Assembly: GCF_007923445.1 (NCBI RefSeq)
Contig: NZ_VOJI01000013.1
Coordinates: 62,001-126,000, forward strand
DNA: 64,000 bases
Reading direction: 5' to 3'
DNA from: Puniceibacterium confluentis
Lineage (GTDB): Bacteria > Pseudomonadota > Alphaproteobacteria > Rhodobacterales > Rhodobacteraceae
Both the position numbers and the translations under genes were made by a program. Under the pieces are notes generated by a model. It was not told where the DNA came from and made no database searches. It saw only the letters and a program-made list of their open reading frames with translations. Position 1 is the stretch's first letter. Each line of letters begins with the position of its first letter. Below are positions 33,893-42,647 of the stretch, piece after piece.

Positions 33893-34888
33893 TCAGGCGA
33901 GGTTCAGCCCGGCCTCGCGGAACAGCGCGGGCAGCGAGGTTTCGGGGCGCGGTCCCATGTGGCTGATCACTTCGGCGGCCGCGACACAGCCCATGCGCCC
34001 GGCGGTTTCCATGTCCTGTCCGGTGGCGAGACCGTAGAGGAAGCCGGCGGCGAACTGGTCGCCCGCACCGGTGGCGTCAACCGGGACAACCGTGGTCACC
34101 GGCACGTCGGTACGCAGGCCGTCGCGTATGATGGTGACGCCATCGCCCGACCGGGTGCAGACCACCAGCGGACAGATTGCAGCCACGGCGGCAAGATCGG
34201 CCTCGAGGTCATCATACTGGTAAAGTGCGCGAATTTCGGCCTCGTTGCCGATGACGAAGTCGAGTTCGTTCTCGATCAGGGTCAGGAAGTCGGCGCGGTG
34301 ACGTTCGACGCAGAACGGATCCGAGATCGCGATTCCGGCGATGCCCCCTGCGGCCCGGCAGGCCCGGGCGGTGGCGATGAAGGCTGCCTTGCCCTTGTCC
34401 TTGTCGAACAGATAGCCTTCGAGAAAGACGATTTCGGCCTGATCGGCGACTCCGGCGGGCAGATCGTCGGGGCCGAGCTCGGCAGAAATCCCGAGATAGG
34501 TGTTCATCGAGCGTTCACCGTCGGGCGCGACGAAAATCATCGAACGCGAGGTGGGCAGTTCGCCTCCGGCAACCGGCGGATTGGCAAAGGTCGTGCCGAT
34601 TTTCTCCATCTCGGCGGCATAGAACCGGCCCAGGGAATCGTCGTGCACCCGACCGATGAACCCGGTGCGCAATCCAAGGTTTCCCAGTCCGGCCAGTGTG
34701 TTGGCGACTGATCCGCCGGGGGCCTGGACCCGGCTTTCCATGGCGCCGTACAACACTTCGGCACGGTCGCGTTCGACCAGTTGCATGATGCCCTTGGTGA
34801 TACCCATGAGTTCCAGAAAATTGTCATCGGCCCGGGTAAGGACATCCACAATGGCGTTGCCGATGCCGACAACCTGATAGGTTTTCAT
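33893..34888 (-). CDS. PfkB-family sugar/adenosine kinase
   Basis: 331 residues. The N-terminal substrate motif GGSVANTLAGLGNLG and the C-terminal PfkB signature DATGAGDQFAAGFLYG, with its catalytic aspartate, are present. The opening YQVVGIGNAIVDVL and ELGPDDL... resemble bacterial adenosine-kinase-like PfkB proteins; ribokinase or another nucleoside/sugar specificity cannot be excluded. GAGGA about 9 bases upstream sets ATG 34888. The start overlaps the nth stop by 4 bases, so the two are co-translated. Confidence 0.9.
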   Translation of the reverse strand: MKTYQVVGIGNAIVDVLTRADDNFLELMGITKGIMQLVERDRAEVLYGAMESRVQAPGGSVANTLAGLGNLGLRTGFIGRVHDDSLGRFYAAEMEKIGTTFANPPVAGGELPTSRSMIFVAPDGERSMNTYLGISAELGPDDLPAGVADQAEIVFLEGYLFDKDKGKAAFIATARACRAAGGIAGIAISDPFCVERHRADFLTLIENELDFVIGNEAEIRALYQYDDLEADLAAVAAICPLVVCTRSGDGVTIIRDGLRTDVPVTTVVPVDATGAGDQFAAGFLYGLATGQDMETAGRMGCVAAAEVISHMGPRPETSLPALFREAGLNLA

Positions 34889-35529
34889 AAGGTCTTTTCC
34901 TCGAATAAGCAGAGATCGCGGAGCAGACAGGCACCGCATTTTGGTTTGCGCGCGACACAGATATACCGGCCGTGCAGGATCATCCAGTGATGTGCATGAT
35001 GTTGATAATCGACCGGGACGTTGTCTTCGATGGCGCGCTCGACGGCCATGACGTCTTTGCCCGGGCAGATCCCGGTGCGGTTGCCGACGCGGAAGATGTG
35101 GGTGTCGACCGCCTGTGCAGGATAGTGCCACCACATGTTCAGCACGACGTTCGCCGTCTTGCGTCCGACGCCGGGCAGCGACTGCAGCGCGGCGCGCGAG
35201 TTCGGCACCTCGCCGCCATAGTCGTCAACCAGGATCTGGCTGAGCTTGAGGACGTTCCTGGCCTTGTTCCGGTACAGCCCGATGGACTTTATGTGCTCGG
35301 TCACACTTTCCAGTCCCAGGGCCAGCATCTTGGCGGGCGTGTCCGCGATCTCGAACAGTTTTGCCGTTGCGCGGTTGACGCCTGCGTCCGTTGCCTGGGC
35401 TGACAATGCGACCGCGACGACAAGCGTAAAGGCGTTCACGTGGTGCAGCTCGCCCCTGGGTTCCGGTTCGGCGGCGCGGAAGCGGTCAAAGATCTCTCGG
35501 ATCGTATGATAATCAAGCTGTTGTACCAT
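34885..35529 (-). CDS. nth: endonuclease III (DNA glycosylase/AP lyase)
   Basis: 214 residues. Helix-hairpin-helix LPGVGRKTANVVL carries the catalytic lysine, VDTHIFRVGNRTG the catalytic aspartate, and the C-terminal CVARKPKCGACLLRDLC gives the C-x6-C-x2-C-x5-C 4Fe-4S cluster. It removes oxidised pyrimidines from DNA in base excision repair. It starts at ATG 35529 and is the first gene of a two-gene minus-strand unit with the PfkB kinase. The divergent neighbour is an Ada-like alkylation repair gene, giving a small repair cluster with polA. Confidence 0.96.
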   Translation of the reverse strand: MVQQLDYHTIREIFDRFRAAEPEPRGELHHVNAFTLVVAVALSAQATDAGVNRATAKLFEIADTPAKMLALGLESVTEHIKSIGLYRNKARNVLKLSQILVDDYGGEVPNSRAALQSLPGVGRKTANVVLNMWWHYPAQAVDTHIFRVGNRTGICPGKDVMAVERAIEDNVPVDYQHHAHHWMILHGRYICVARKPKCGACLLRDLCLFEEKTL

Positions 35530-35667
35530 GTGCGTCTCTATGCCCGGCTCCGCCGGGATGCGCAATATTCGGGTCGCGTCACCGGCAGGCGGCAGGGTAT
35601 GGTTGCGACAGGCGGCGCAGGCCTGGGGCAACGGGTTCCCGGGTCGACGCGAGAGGAGCGTTCTGAC

Positions 35668-36519
35668 ATGACCCATGTCCAAACCATGGCTGCACCGGAC
35701 ACCGGATACCACTACAACGTCATGCGGCGCGCGATTGCGGCGATTGACGCAGGTGAGCCCGGGCAGACGCTGGAACAGTTGGCGGCAGGGATGGGCATGA
35801 GCCCGGCGCATTTCCAGCGGCTGTTTTCGCGCTGGGTCGGGGTGTCGCCCAAGCGGTACCAGCAATATCTGACGCTGGGCCATGCCAAGGCGCTGCTGGC
35901 GGAGCGATTCACGATGATCGAAACCGCCGGATCGGTCGGGCTTTCCGGCACCGGACGGTTGCACGACCTGTTTGTGCGCTGGGAGGCGATGAGCCCCGGC
36001 GACTTTGCCCGGAAGGGCGCGGGGCTGGAGATCCGCTATGGCTGGTTCGAAACTCCCTTTGGCGCGGCGCTGGCAATGGGCACCGACAAGGGTTTGTGCG
36101 GATTGGGCTTCCTTTCCGAATCGAGTCCCGAAGAGGCAATGGCGGATCTCACCCGCCGCTGGCCCGAAGCCCGCTATGTCGAGAATCCGGAGGCCATTGG
36201 TCCCTGGGTCGACGCCGCATTTGCCCAAAGGGGCGACACGGCGCTGCACATGATGGGGGCACCGTTCCAGATCAAGGTCTGGGAGGCGCTGCTGACGATC
36301 CCGTCGGGGCAGGTGACAACCTATTCCGAAATTGCCGGAGCGGTCGGTCATCCGCGGGCGGTGCGGGCGGTCGGAACGGCGGTGGGACGCAACCCGGTCA
36401 GCTTTCTCATCCCATGCCATCGCGCCCTGCGCAAATCCGGCGGGCTGGGGGGCTATCACTGGGGTTTGCCGGTCAAGCGCGCGATTCTGGCGTGGGAGTC
36501 GGCGCGGGCGGATGCCTGA
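35668..36519 (+). CDS. Ada-like AraC HTH / O6-methylguanine-DNA methyltransferase fusion
   Basis: 283 residues. The N-terminal AraC-type HTH (about 15-110) includes TLEQLAAGMGMSPAHFQRLF. The C-terminal methyltransferase carries the acceptor-cysteine motif SFLIPCHRALRKSGG and PSGQVTTYSEIAGAVGHP. The N-terminal zinc/phosphotriester-sensing domain of E. coli Ada is missing, so this protein repairs O6-methylguanine but cannot sense damage in the Ada way. GAGGAG about 10 bases upstream supports ATG 35668. Confidence 0.93.
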   Translation: MTHVQTMAAPDTGYHYNVMRRAIAAIDAGEPGQTLEQLAAGMGMSPAHFQRLFSRWVGVSPKRYQQYLTLGHAKALLAERFTMIETAGSVGLSGTGRLHDLFVRWEAMSPGDFARKGAGLEIRYGWFETPFGAALAMGTDKGLCGLGFLSESSPEEAMADLTRRWPEARYVENPEAIGPWVDAAFAQRGDTALHMMGAPFQIKVWEALLTIPSGQVTTYSEIAGAVGHPRAVRAVGTAVGRNPVSFLIPCHRALRKSGGLGGYHWGLPVKRAILAWESARADA

Positions 36520-36646
36520 TCTCATCTGGACGTGATCACGATGCGCGGATTAGCGCCGATTTCACCGTGACTTGACTTGGGCCGGGATGCAGATTGGCGC
36601 TATATGTTCCGCGACCCCGGATGCGGGGAGGAAAACAACGAGGCCC

Positions 36647-37321
36647 ATGATGATCCGAGCAAGAACTTCCCTGCTGACCGCAACCGCCGCACTGATGGTG
36701 CTGAGCGCCTGTGCGGACCCCGCAGCCTATCCGGGCGGTGTCGACCCCAACCGCAAGGCCAAGACCGGCGCCGCCGTCGGTGCAGGCATCGGTGCCCTGG
36801 CCGGTGTGATGGCGGGCAACGATCCGAAAGAGCGCCGCAACAACGCCATCGCAGGCGCCATTGTCGGTGCCGCGGGCGGTGCCATCGTCGGCAACCAGCT
36901 TGACAAGCAAGAGGCAGATCTGCGTGCGCAGATGGGCAATTCGAACGTGTCGATCCAGAACACGGGTGACCGTCTGATCGTGACACTGCCGCAGGATATC
37001 CTGTTCGCCACCGACTCGGCATCGGTGCGTCCCGACCTGCAGCGTGACCTGCGCACCGTCGCGCAGAACCTGAACGCCTATCCCAACACCACGGTCCAGG
37101 TCATCGGCCACACCGACAACACCGGCGAGGCTGCCTACAACGCCAGCCTGTCCGAGCGTCGCGCGCAGTCGGTTGCCGGCATCCTGATTTCCGAGGGCGT
37201 GTCGTCGTCGCGGGTCCGCGCCATTGGTCGTGGCGAAGATGCGCCGGTGGCCAGCAACCTGACCCCCGAGGGCCGTCAGCAGAACCGCCGGGTCGAGATT
37301 GTGATCCTGCCAAACGCCTGA
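36647..37321 (+). CDS. OmpA-family outer-membrane lipoprotein
   Basis: 224 residues. Signal peptide with lipobox VLSAC (lipidated C22). A glycine-zipper stretch GAAVGAGIGALAGVMAG and AIAGAIVGAAGGAIVGNQ (about 45-95) precedes the OmpA C-terminal peptidoglycan-binding domain (ATDSASVRPDLQRDLRTV, VIGHTDNTGEAAYN, LSERRAQSVAGIL, GRGEDAPVASN). It should tether the outer membrane to the cell wall. A possible promoter TTGGGC-N18-TATATG ends about 40 bases upstream. Alternative ATG at 36650 is one codon shorter. A perfect terminator follows. Confidence 0.92.
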   Translation: MMIRARTSLLTATAALMVLSACADPAAYPGGVDPNRKAKTGAAVGAGIGALAGVMAGNDPKERRNNAIAGAIVGAAGGAIVGNQLDKQEADLRAQMGNSNVSIQNTGDRLIVTLPQDILFATDSASVRPDLQRDLRTVAQNLNAYPNTTVQVIGHTDNTGEAAYNASLSERRAQSVAGILISEGVSSSRVRAIGRGEDAPVASNLTPEGRQQNRRVEIVILPNA

Positions 37322-37345
37322 TTTCCTGACTGTTTGCAGCCAATG

Positions 37346-37374
37346 AAAGCGCCGCGGCTTGCCGCGGCGCTTTT
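37346..37374 (+). terminator. Rho-independent terminator after the OmpA lipoprotein gene
   Basis: AAAGCGCCGCGG (37346-37357), loop CTTG, CCGCGGCGCTTT (37362-37373), then T. Twelve perfect base pairs with a T-rich tail. Confidence 0.92.
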
Positions 37375-37415
37375 ACGTTGTAGTTCATGCGGCAACCTGG
37401 ACCGGAGAAATATTG

Positions 37416-37970
37416 ATGTCTGAACTGAACCTGGTGGGGTTGTGCGGATCCCTGCGCAAAGCCTCGACCAACCGCATGTTGCTGAACGAGGCCGCGCGCC
37501 TGTTCGACGCCGCCGCGTTTACCGAAGCTGACCTGAACCTGCCGCTTTTCAGTCAGGACATCGAGAACGGACCTGGAATCCCGCCCGAGGTGCAGGCCCT
37601 GTCCGACTTGATCGGCAGCGCCGACGCGGTGATTCTGGCGACGCCCGAATATAACAAGGGCACGTCGGGTGTGATGAAGAATGCCCTGGACTGGATCAGC
37701 CGGACCAAGAACGCACCATGGCGCGACAAGCCGATTGCCGTGATCTCGGCCTCGTCGGGAATGCAGGGCGGGGCGCGGGCTCACAGCATGTTGCGCACGC
37801 TGATGCTGCCGTTCCGTCCACGCCTGGTTCCCGGGCCCGAGGTGATGCTTGGCCAGTCCGGCCAGCAGTTCGACGGCGAGGGGCGGCTGACCAGCGAAAT
37901 GGGACTCAAGCTGCTGACCGAGTTGATGGACGAACTGCGCCGCGAGGCGCTGCGGATGCGCCAGGGCTAG
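37416..37970 (+). CDS. NADPH-dependent FMN reductase (flavodoxin-like)
   Basis: 184 residues. The opening VGLCGSLRKASTNRML is the FMN phosphate loop, and ATPEYNKGTSGVMKNALDWI is the second flavin motif of the NADPH-FMN/azo reductase (ArsH/ChrR-like) family. It reduces flavins or quinones with NAD(P)H in the cytoplasm. GGAG 8 bases upstream sets ATG 37416. It converges with the VOC gene, only 14 bases away. Confidence 0.93.
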   Translation: MSELNLVGLCGSLRKASTNRMLLNEAARLFDAAAFTEADLNLPLFSQDIENGPGIPPEVQALSDLIGSADAVILATPEYNKGTSGVMKNALDWISRTKNAPWRDKPIAVISASSGMQGGARAHSMLRTLMLPFRPRLVPGPEVMLGQSGQQFDGEGRLTSEMGLKLLTELMDELRREALRMRQG

Positions 37971-37984
37971 GGGTGGCGGCGGGG

Positions 37985-38389
37985 TCAGCGCATGTCCTGA
38001 TTTGATATCTCGATCAGGTTGCCGTCCGGATCGCGCAGATACAGCGACCGGATCGGGCCCTGTGCCCCGCTGCGCGCCACGGGCCCGCTTTCGACCGGTA
38101 CGCCGTGATGTGCCAGAACGTTCATCCAGTCCTCGAGCGGCGCAGCGCTCAGGAAACACAAGTCCGCCGACCCGGGGCACGGCTGCTGTGCCCGGGGCGC
38201 GAATTCATGACCGGCAAGGTGCAGGTTGATCTTCTGCTGCCCGAAGTGCAGCGCCCACCGGGACGGACCGCCGGCGGGTGAAAAACTCTGCGCCTGCATG
38301 CCCAGAACCGATTGGTAGAATGCCAGTGTCGCGTCGATATTGGCGACCGTCAGGACAAGGTGGTCAAGGCTCTGGAGCGTCGGCGTCAT
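37985..38389 (-). CDS. VOC/glyoxalase-fold protein
   Basis: 134 residues of a single VOC metalloenzyme fold: LDHLVLTVANIDATLAFYQ, ALHFGQQKINLHLAG, then RSLYLRDPDGNLIEI. The metal-binding histidine and glutamate positions (H in LDHLV, H in INLHL, E in NLIEI) are present. Dioxygenase, glyoxalase or antibiotic-resistance roles are all possible. GAGGA 11 bases upstream fits ATG 38389. The start is near, and divergent from, the FAS1-like dehydratase gene. Confidence 0.85.
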   Translation of the reverse strand: MTPTLQSLDHLVLTVANIDATLAFYQSVLGMQAQSFSPAGGPSRWALHFGQQKINLHLAGHEFAPRAQQPCPGSADLCFLSAAPLEDWMNVLAHHGVPVESGPVARSGAQGPIRSLYLRDPDGNLIEISNQDMR

Positions 38390-38434
38390 CTGGGCAATAT
38401 TCCTCGGGGCAGAAGGTGGACGGAGAGTAAGCGG

Positions 38435-39238
38435 ATGTCTGACGCAGAACCGCAACCAGGTGAAAGCGATGCACTGGATCCGGCCCGCGCACGGGCGGTG
38501 CAGGCTGCGCTGGGGCTAAAGAGCGATATCTGCGCCGGGATGGCGTTGCCCGCGTTCTTTCACCAGATCTATTTCTGGGATCCGCAACCGCCCGCCACCC
38601 TGGGCCGCGATGGTCACCCGAAACCTGGCATCGGACTCATTCCCGATACGGGCCTGCCGCGCCGGATGTGGGCCGGCGGGCGGCTGTGGTTCGATGCGCC
38701 GCTGCTGGCGGGTGTTCCTGCACAACGGCGTTCCCGCGTGTTGCAGACTGTACACAAGTCCGGTCGCAGCGGGCCGCTGGCCTTCGTGACGCTTGGGCAT
38801 GAAATATGGCAGGACGGCGCCGTTGTCCTGCGCGAAGAGCAGGATCTGGTGTATCGCACCGACCCGGCACCCGAAGCGCCGCGTGCCCCCGTCCCACAGG
38901 CGCGCCGGGACGAGACCGAGGCCCGCACGGTCACGTTCGACGCCACGCTGCTGTTTCGCTACTCGGCGCTGACCTTCAACGGCCATCGCATTCACTACGA
39001 CGAATCCTATGCCCGGGGGGTCGAGGGCTATGACGGGTTGGTTGTTCACGGCCCGCTGCTGGCGCAGTTGCTGATGCTGATGGCAGACACGCCGCGCAGG
39101 CCACTGCGGACCTTTGCTTTTCGCGCCACTGCACCGCTGATGCACCATGAAACCGCCACTCTGTGTCGCAACGGTCCGGATGCCTGGGTGCGTGGTCCGC
39201 AGGGGCGGCAATGTCTGGTGGCGACCCTCACAACGTGA
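38435..39238 (+). CDS. FAS1-like dehydratase / mesaconyl-CoA hydratase-like hot-dog protein
   Basis: 267 residues with two hot-dog parts. The N-terminal half (about 30-150) contains HQIYFWDPQPPATLGRDGHP and MWAGGRLWFDAPL; the C-terminal half has FRYSALTFNGHRIHYDESYA and VVHGPLLAQLLM, the MaoC/HTD2-type hydratase signature with its catalytic histidine. It resembles mesaconyl-C4-CoA hydratases and mitochondrial-type 3-hydroxyacyl dehydratase, so it should hydrate or dehydrate a CoA thioester. GGAG lies 8 bases before ATG 38435. The exact substrate is unknown. Confidence 0.85.
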   Translation: MSDAEPQPGESDALDPARARAVQAALGLKSDICAGMALPAFFHQIYFWDPQPPATLGRDGHPKPGIGLIPDTGLPRRMWAGGRLWFDAPLLAGVPAQRRSRVLQTVHKSGRSGPLAFVTLGHEIWQDGAVVLREEQDLVYRTDPAPEAPRAPVPQARRDETEARTVTFDATLLFRYSALTFNGHRIHYDESYARGVEGYDGLVVHGPLLAQLLMLMADTPRRPLRTFAFRATAPLMHHETATLCRNGPDAWVRGPQGRQCLVATLTT

Positions 39239-39262
39239 AAGGCCCAGCCGGGACGGGGCCTT
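39239..39262. terminator. hairpin between converging dehydratase and sugar transferase genes
   Basis: AAGGCCC (39239-39245) pairs with GGGCCTT (39256-39262). It sits in a 45-base gap between converging genes, so it may stop both; no long T run. Confidence 0.45.
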
Positions 39263-39283
39263 GTGGTCAGATCGGACTCATTT

Positions 39284-39973
39284 TCAGACGCCGGTGCCGT
39301 TGATCACCACGCGCACAGTGCGCAGCAGGACAACAAGATCGGTTTTCAGCGACATCTGGCGCAGATAGGCGGTGTCGAAGGTCGCACGTTCGGCAAAGCT
39401 TGATTCATTGCGCAACGAGGTCTGCCAGAATCCGGTGATACCGGGGCGCAGGGCGTAATAGGCAGTGCCCGGGTACAGGACCCGTTGTTCCGGCAGCATC
39501 GGACGCGGCCCGACCAGCGACATGTCTCCGCGCAGAACGTTCCAGAGCTGTGGCAACTCGTCCAGCGATGTCTTGCGGATCAGTCGGCCGATCCAGGTGA
39601 TGCGGGGATCGTTGCGCAGTTTCTGCGCATGGTTCCATTCCGCGAGCGCCTTTGGGCTGGCAGCGATGTGGGCCGCCAGCATGGTGTCCGCATTCGCCAC
39701 CATGCTGCGGAGTTTCCACATCATGAAGATCCGGCCGTTCCGGCCCACACGTTTCTGCAGATAGAACGGAGAGCCGCCGTCCAGTGCAATCAGAGCGCCA
39801 AGGATCAGCATGACCAGCAGAACCGGCGCCGCCGCGACAGCGACCAGTGCCAGGTCGACGATCCGCTTGACCGTATCCCGGTACAGGCGTGCGTCCGGCG
39901 TGGCCTGCATGGCCTCGTCGATGAGGTGGTCAAAGGTCGGCAGGTGCATCGGGCGGCGTAGGTGCAGGGTCAA
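39284..39973 (-). CDS. bacterial sugar transferase (initiating undecaprenyl-phosphate sugar transferase)
   Basis: 229 residues. One N-terminal span (LALVAVAAAPVLLVMLILGAL) and the catalytic core (GSPFYLQKRVGRNGRIF, KLRSMV, TSLDELPQLWNVLRGDMSLV, GPRPMLPEQ) define the PglC/WcaJ-type bacterial sugar transferase. It lacks the extra membrane domain of long polyprenyl transferases. It moves a sugar-1-phosphate to undecaprenyl phosphate to start a polysaccharide unit. The start is TTG 39973 with a perfect AAGGAGG 6 bases upstream; ATG 39949 is too far from it. The upstream gap (39974 onward) holds no clear gene. Confidence 0.92.
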   Translation of the reverse strand: MTLHLRRPMHLPTFDHLIDEAMQATPDARLYRDTVKRIVDLALVAVAAAPVLLVMLILGALIALDGGSPFYLQKRVGRNGRIFMMWKLRSMVANADTMLAAHIAASPKALAEWNHAQKLRNDPRITWIGRLIRKTSLDELPQLWNVLRGDMSLVGPRPMLPEQRVLYPGTAYYALRPGITGFWQTSLRNESSFAERATFDTAYLRQMSLKTDLVVLLRTVRVVINGTGV

Positions 39974-40903
39974 AAGCGACCTCCTTGAGGCAAATCGTCA
40001 ATTCGGGAGTCACGGAAATCGGAACCCATGCGACACAGCGACAAGTTCCCGACCGCGAACACCGCACCCGTCAGACGGGTGCTGCACTCATCGGTGCCGC
40101 CTACTGGCCAGCGAAGTGTGGGATCGTTCAGTCGAGGACAGCGTTCGGCAGACTTACGAGTTACTCCAGGTTGAATGCACCAGCCCCCCAGTGCCTTGAT
40201 GCAGGCGTCGGCAAAATTGTGTTAAAATTTGTCCAACTTAATTCTTATGACCTCATGCCTTATTTTAGTCAATATTCAGAAATCCTTCAACCAAAGGGAG
40301 AATCGGGCGGCCTGCTATGCCCGCGATTCAGAGGGTATTTCGGCGGCGCCGAGAGAGCGCTCAACATGTGGGTTTCCCTGGGCGAAGCCATTGATTCTGG
40401 CGGTTTATCACCGAAAAATTCGAGTCTGGATTTTGCAGTCAGGGGCAACAAAAATCCCCCGACTGTTTCGGCTTTGGCAACAAATTGGCGCTGTTGCGGG
40501 ATTGGTCGGAAAAACACGCGAAATTACCCTGCGTCAGAGAGCGCTTTGAGCTTGCTTTTGGATATTCGGAAACAATCGGCGGCCACGTTCGGTACCCGCT
40601 CAGGTTGCCTGTCGGCGCGCTGCCTGCCTCCGGTCACGGTCTTGGCGCGGACGGTTCCGACGTCTGAACTGGTGACACGCTCCGGGTGAGTGCGATGCCT
40701 CACAGATTGTTACAATGGCGTAAAATGGGCGCATTCACCGTCTGATCACAGGCCGAATCATCGCGGCGCGCGCCACAATTCGGGCCAAGTTCCGCTCCCG
40801 CGACGAACTGTGCGGCCTTTGGCGCCGTCGGCGCCCGGGGTCAACATTGCAAGCCCGGGGTCCTGTGGTTATGTCCCGAGAGGACGCGGGAAACGGGGGC
40901 AGC
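39974..40903. other. 930-base gap with AT-richer composition; no confident gene
   Basis: About 40200-40320 is visibly AT-richer than the rest of the window. Three forward frames are open for 180-700 bases (39985-40689, 40229-40549, 40485-40667), but none has a ribosome site or recognisable family, and they overlap each other. The frame ending at about 40667 contains LRDWSEKHAKLPCVRERFEL, which looks more protein-like than the others, so a broken gene or acquired fragment is possible. A GGCGCC-GTC-GGCGCC hairpin lies near 40818, ahead of rnd. Confidence 0.5.
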
Positions 40904-41518
40904 ATGACCAATTATTTGCATCAGGGCGATTTGCCGGATCAACTCGACCTCGGACCCGTCGTGGCGATCGACTGTGAAACCATGGGCCTGCATCCAAGGC
41001 GTGACCGCCTCTGTCTGGTTCAGCTGTCCAGCGGCGACGGGACGGCACATCTGGTGCAGATTGCGCCGGGGCAGACGGTGGCCGCGAACCTTGCCCGCAT
41101 TCTGACCGATCCCTCCGTGCTCAAGCTGTTCCACTATGGCCGTTTCGATATTGCCGCGATGTACAATACGTTTGGCGCCCTGGCGGCGCCGGTGTATTGC
41201 ACCAAGATCGCCAGCCGACTGGTGCGCACCTACACTGACAGGCACGGGCTGCGGAATCTGGTGCAGGATCTGCTGGGCAGCGATCTTTCCAAATACCAGC
41301 AGTCCAGCGACTGGGGCGCCGCAGAACTGACCAAGGCGCAGCTCGATTACGCCGCCTCAGATGTGCTGTATCTGCATGACCTGCGCCGCGCGCTGGATCT
41401 GATGCTGGAGCGCGAAGGCCGCAGCGCCCTGGCGCAGGCCTGTTTCGATTTTCTGCCCACGCGGGCGCAACTGGATCTGGCGGGCTGGCCGGAAACAGAT
41501 ATCTTCGCCCACAGCTAG
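40904..41518 (+). CDS. rnd: ribonuclease D (short form)
   Basis: 204 residues with the DEDDy exonuclease motifs AIDCETMGLH, FHYGRFDIAAM and DYAASDVLYLHDL. It lacks the HRDC domains of E. coli RNase D, as expected for the short alphaproteobacterial form. It trims RNA 3' ends, including tRNA precursors. A GGGGG ribosome site supports ATG 40904 over the upstream ATG at 40871. It lies 18 bases before lptC and may share a transcript. Confidence 0.92.
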   Translation: MTNYLHQGDLPDQLDLGPVVAIDCETMGLHPRRDRLCLVQLSSGDGTAHLVQIAPGQTVAANLARILTDPSVLKLFHYGRFDIAAMYNTFGALAAPVYCTKIASRLVRTYTDRHGLRNLVQDLLGSDLSKYQQSSDWGAAELTKAQLDYAASDVLYLHDLRRALDLMLEREGRSALAQACFDFLPTRAQLDLAGWPETDIFAHS

Positions 41519-41536
41519 GATCGGGCAAAGAGCATC

Positions 41537-42142
41537 ATGCGTCAGCGCGGCAGCAAATATTCACGTATGATCGCGTGGCTCAAGATCCTTCTGCCGATGG
41601 CGGCGCTGGTGCTTTTGTCGACGACATTCCTGTTGTCGCGGGATCCCGATCCGTCGGCCAATCTGCCAATCTCTGGCAGTGCGGACCCGGACGGGGTGGT
41701 GCGCGAACAGGTGACCGATCCCTATTTTGCCGGCACCACAAGCTCGGGGGGGTCGCTGACGATGACGGCGCGATCAGCCCGGCCCCTGCCCGACAGCGAT
41801 GAGGTCGAGGCCGACACTCTGGATGCGGTGATGGTGATGACCGATGGCACCAAGATCGAACTGAAGGCGCCGCTGGCCAACCTGAGCGACCGGCGTGGCG
41901 ATGCACATATGACCGGTGGCGTCACCGTGTCGAGCACTACCGGCTACACCCTGAGCACCGACAGCCTGACCGCCGCCCTCGACCGGATCGAGATCGAAAG
42001 CCTGGGGCCGGTCGAGGGTGACGGGCCGGCCGGGCATCTGACGGCCGGCAAGATGCGCGTCACCAGTGGGGAAACCGGCGATGACGTCCAATTGCTTTTC
42101 ACCGGCGGGGTAAAGCTGGTATATGACCCGCAAACAGAATGA
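41537..42142 (+). CDS. lptC: LPS export periplasmic/inner-membrane protein LptC
   Basis: 201 residues. A single N-terminal membrane span (AWLKILLPMAALVLLSTTF) is followed by a periplasmic beta-jellyroll region with VEADTLDAVMVMTDGTKIEL and AHMTGGVTVSSTTGYTL, typical of LptC. It joins LptB2FG and LptA to form the bridge moving lipopolysaccharide to the outer membrane. The lptA start overlaps or follows within about 11 bases. Confidence 0.92.
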   Translation: MRQRGSKYSRMIAWLKILLPMAALVLLSTTFLLSRDPDPSANLPISGSADPDGVVREQVTDPYFAGTTSSGGSLTMTARSARPLPDSDEVEADTLDAVMVMTDGTKIELKAPLANLSDRRGDAHMTGGVTVSSTTGYTLSTDSLTAALDRIEIESLGPVEGDGPAGHLTAGKMRVTSGETGDDVQLLFTGGVKLVYDPQTE

Positions 42143-42152
42143 GTGCTTCCCG

Positions 42153-42647
42153 ATGTTGCGAAACCTGACTCTTGTCCTGGCGCTGATGGCGCCATGTTCC
42201 GTTCTGGCACAGGGGGCGCAGGTCGCCTTTGGTGGCATGACTCAGGACACATCGGCCCCGGTCGAAGTCACGGCCGATCAACTGGCGGTGAACCAGGCCG
42301 ACGGTACCGCGCTGTACACCGGCAACGTCATCATCGGTCAGGGGGCAATGCGTCTGGCCGCACCGCGGGTGCTGGTGGTCTACGGCGAGGCGGCGGGCCG
42401 GATCGAGCGGCTCGAGGCGACGGGCGGTGTGACGCTGGTGAATGGCGACGACGCCGCCGAGGCAGAGCGCGCGGACTACAACATCGACGCGGGCACCGTC
42501 GTCATGACCGGCAATGTGCTGCTGACGCAGGGCGACAATGCGCTGACCGCCGAAACCATGACCGTCAATCTCGACGATGGCACGGCGCAGATGTCCGGCA
42601 GGGTGAAGACCGTGCTCCAGCAACAGCCAAAGGCGGCCAACCCCTGA
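42153..42647 (+). CDS. lptA: LPS periplasmic bridge protein LptA
   Basis: 164 residues with a signal peptide ([16 protein letters not shown]). The OstA-like region has [35 protein letters not shown] and [19 protein letters not shown], the beta-jellyroll bridge. The start may be ATG 42153 or ATG 42123 inside lptC; the signal peptide favours 42153. Its TGA overlaps the lptB start (TGATG). Confidence 0.92.
   Translation: MLRNLTLVLALMAPCSVLAQGAQVAFGGMTQDTSAPVEVTADQLAVNQADGTALYTGNVIIGQGAMRLAAPRVLVVYGEAAGRIERLEATGGVTLVNGDDAAEAERADYNIDAGTVVMTGNVLLTQGDNALTAETMTVNLDDGTAQMSGRVKTVLQQQPKAANP

Noticed and set aside
39985-40689. Forward frame of about 700 bases in the gap after the sugar transferase
   Set aside because: No ribosome site, unusual composition and no recognised motif; reported as a gap instead.
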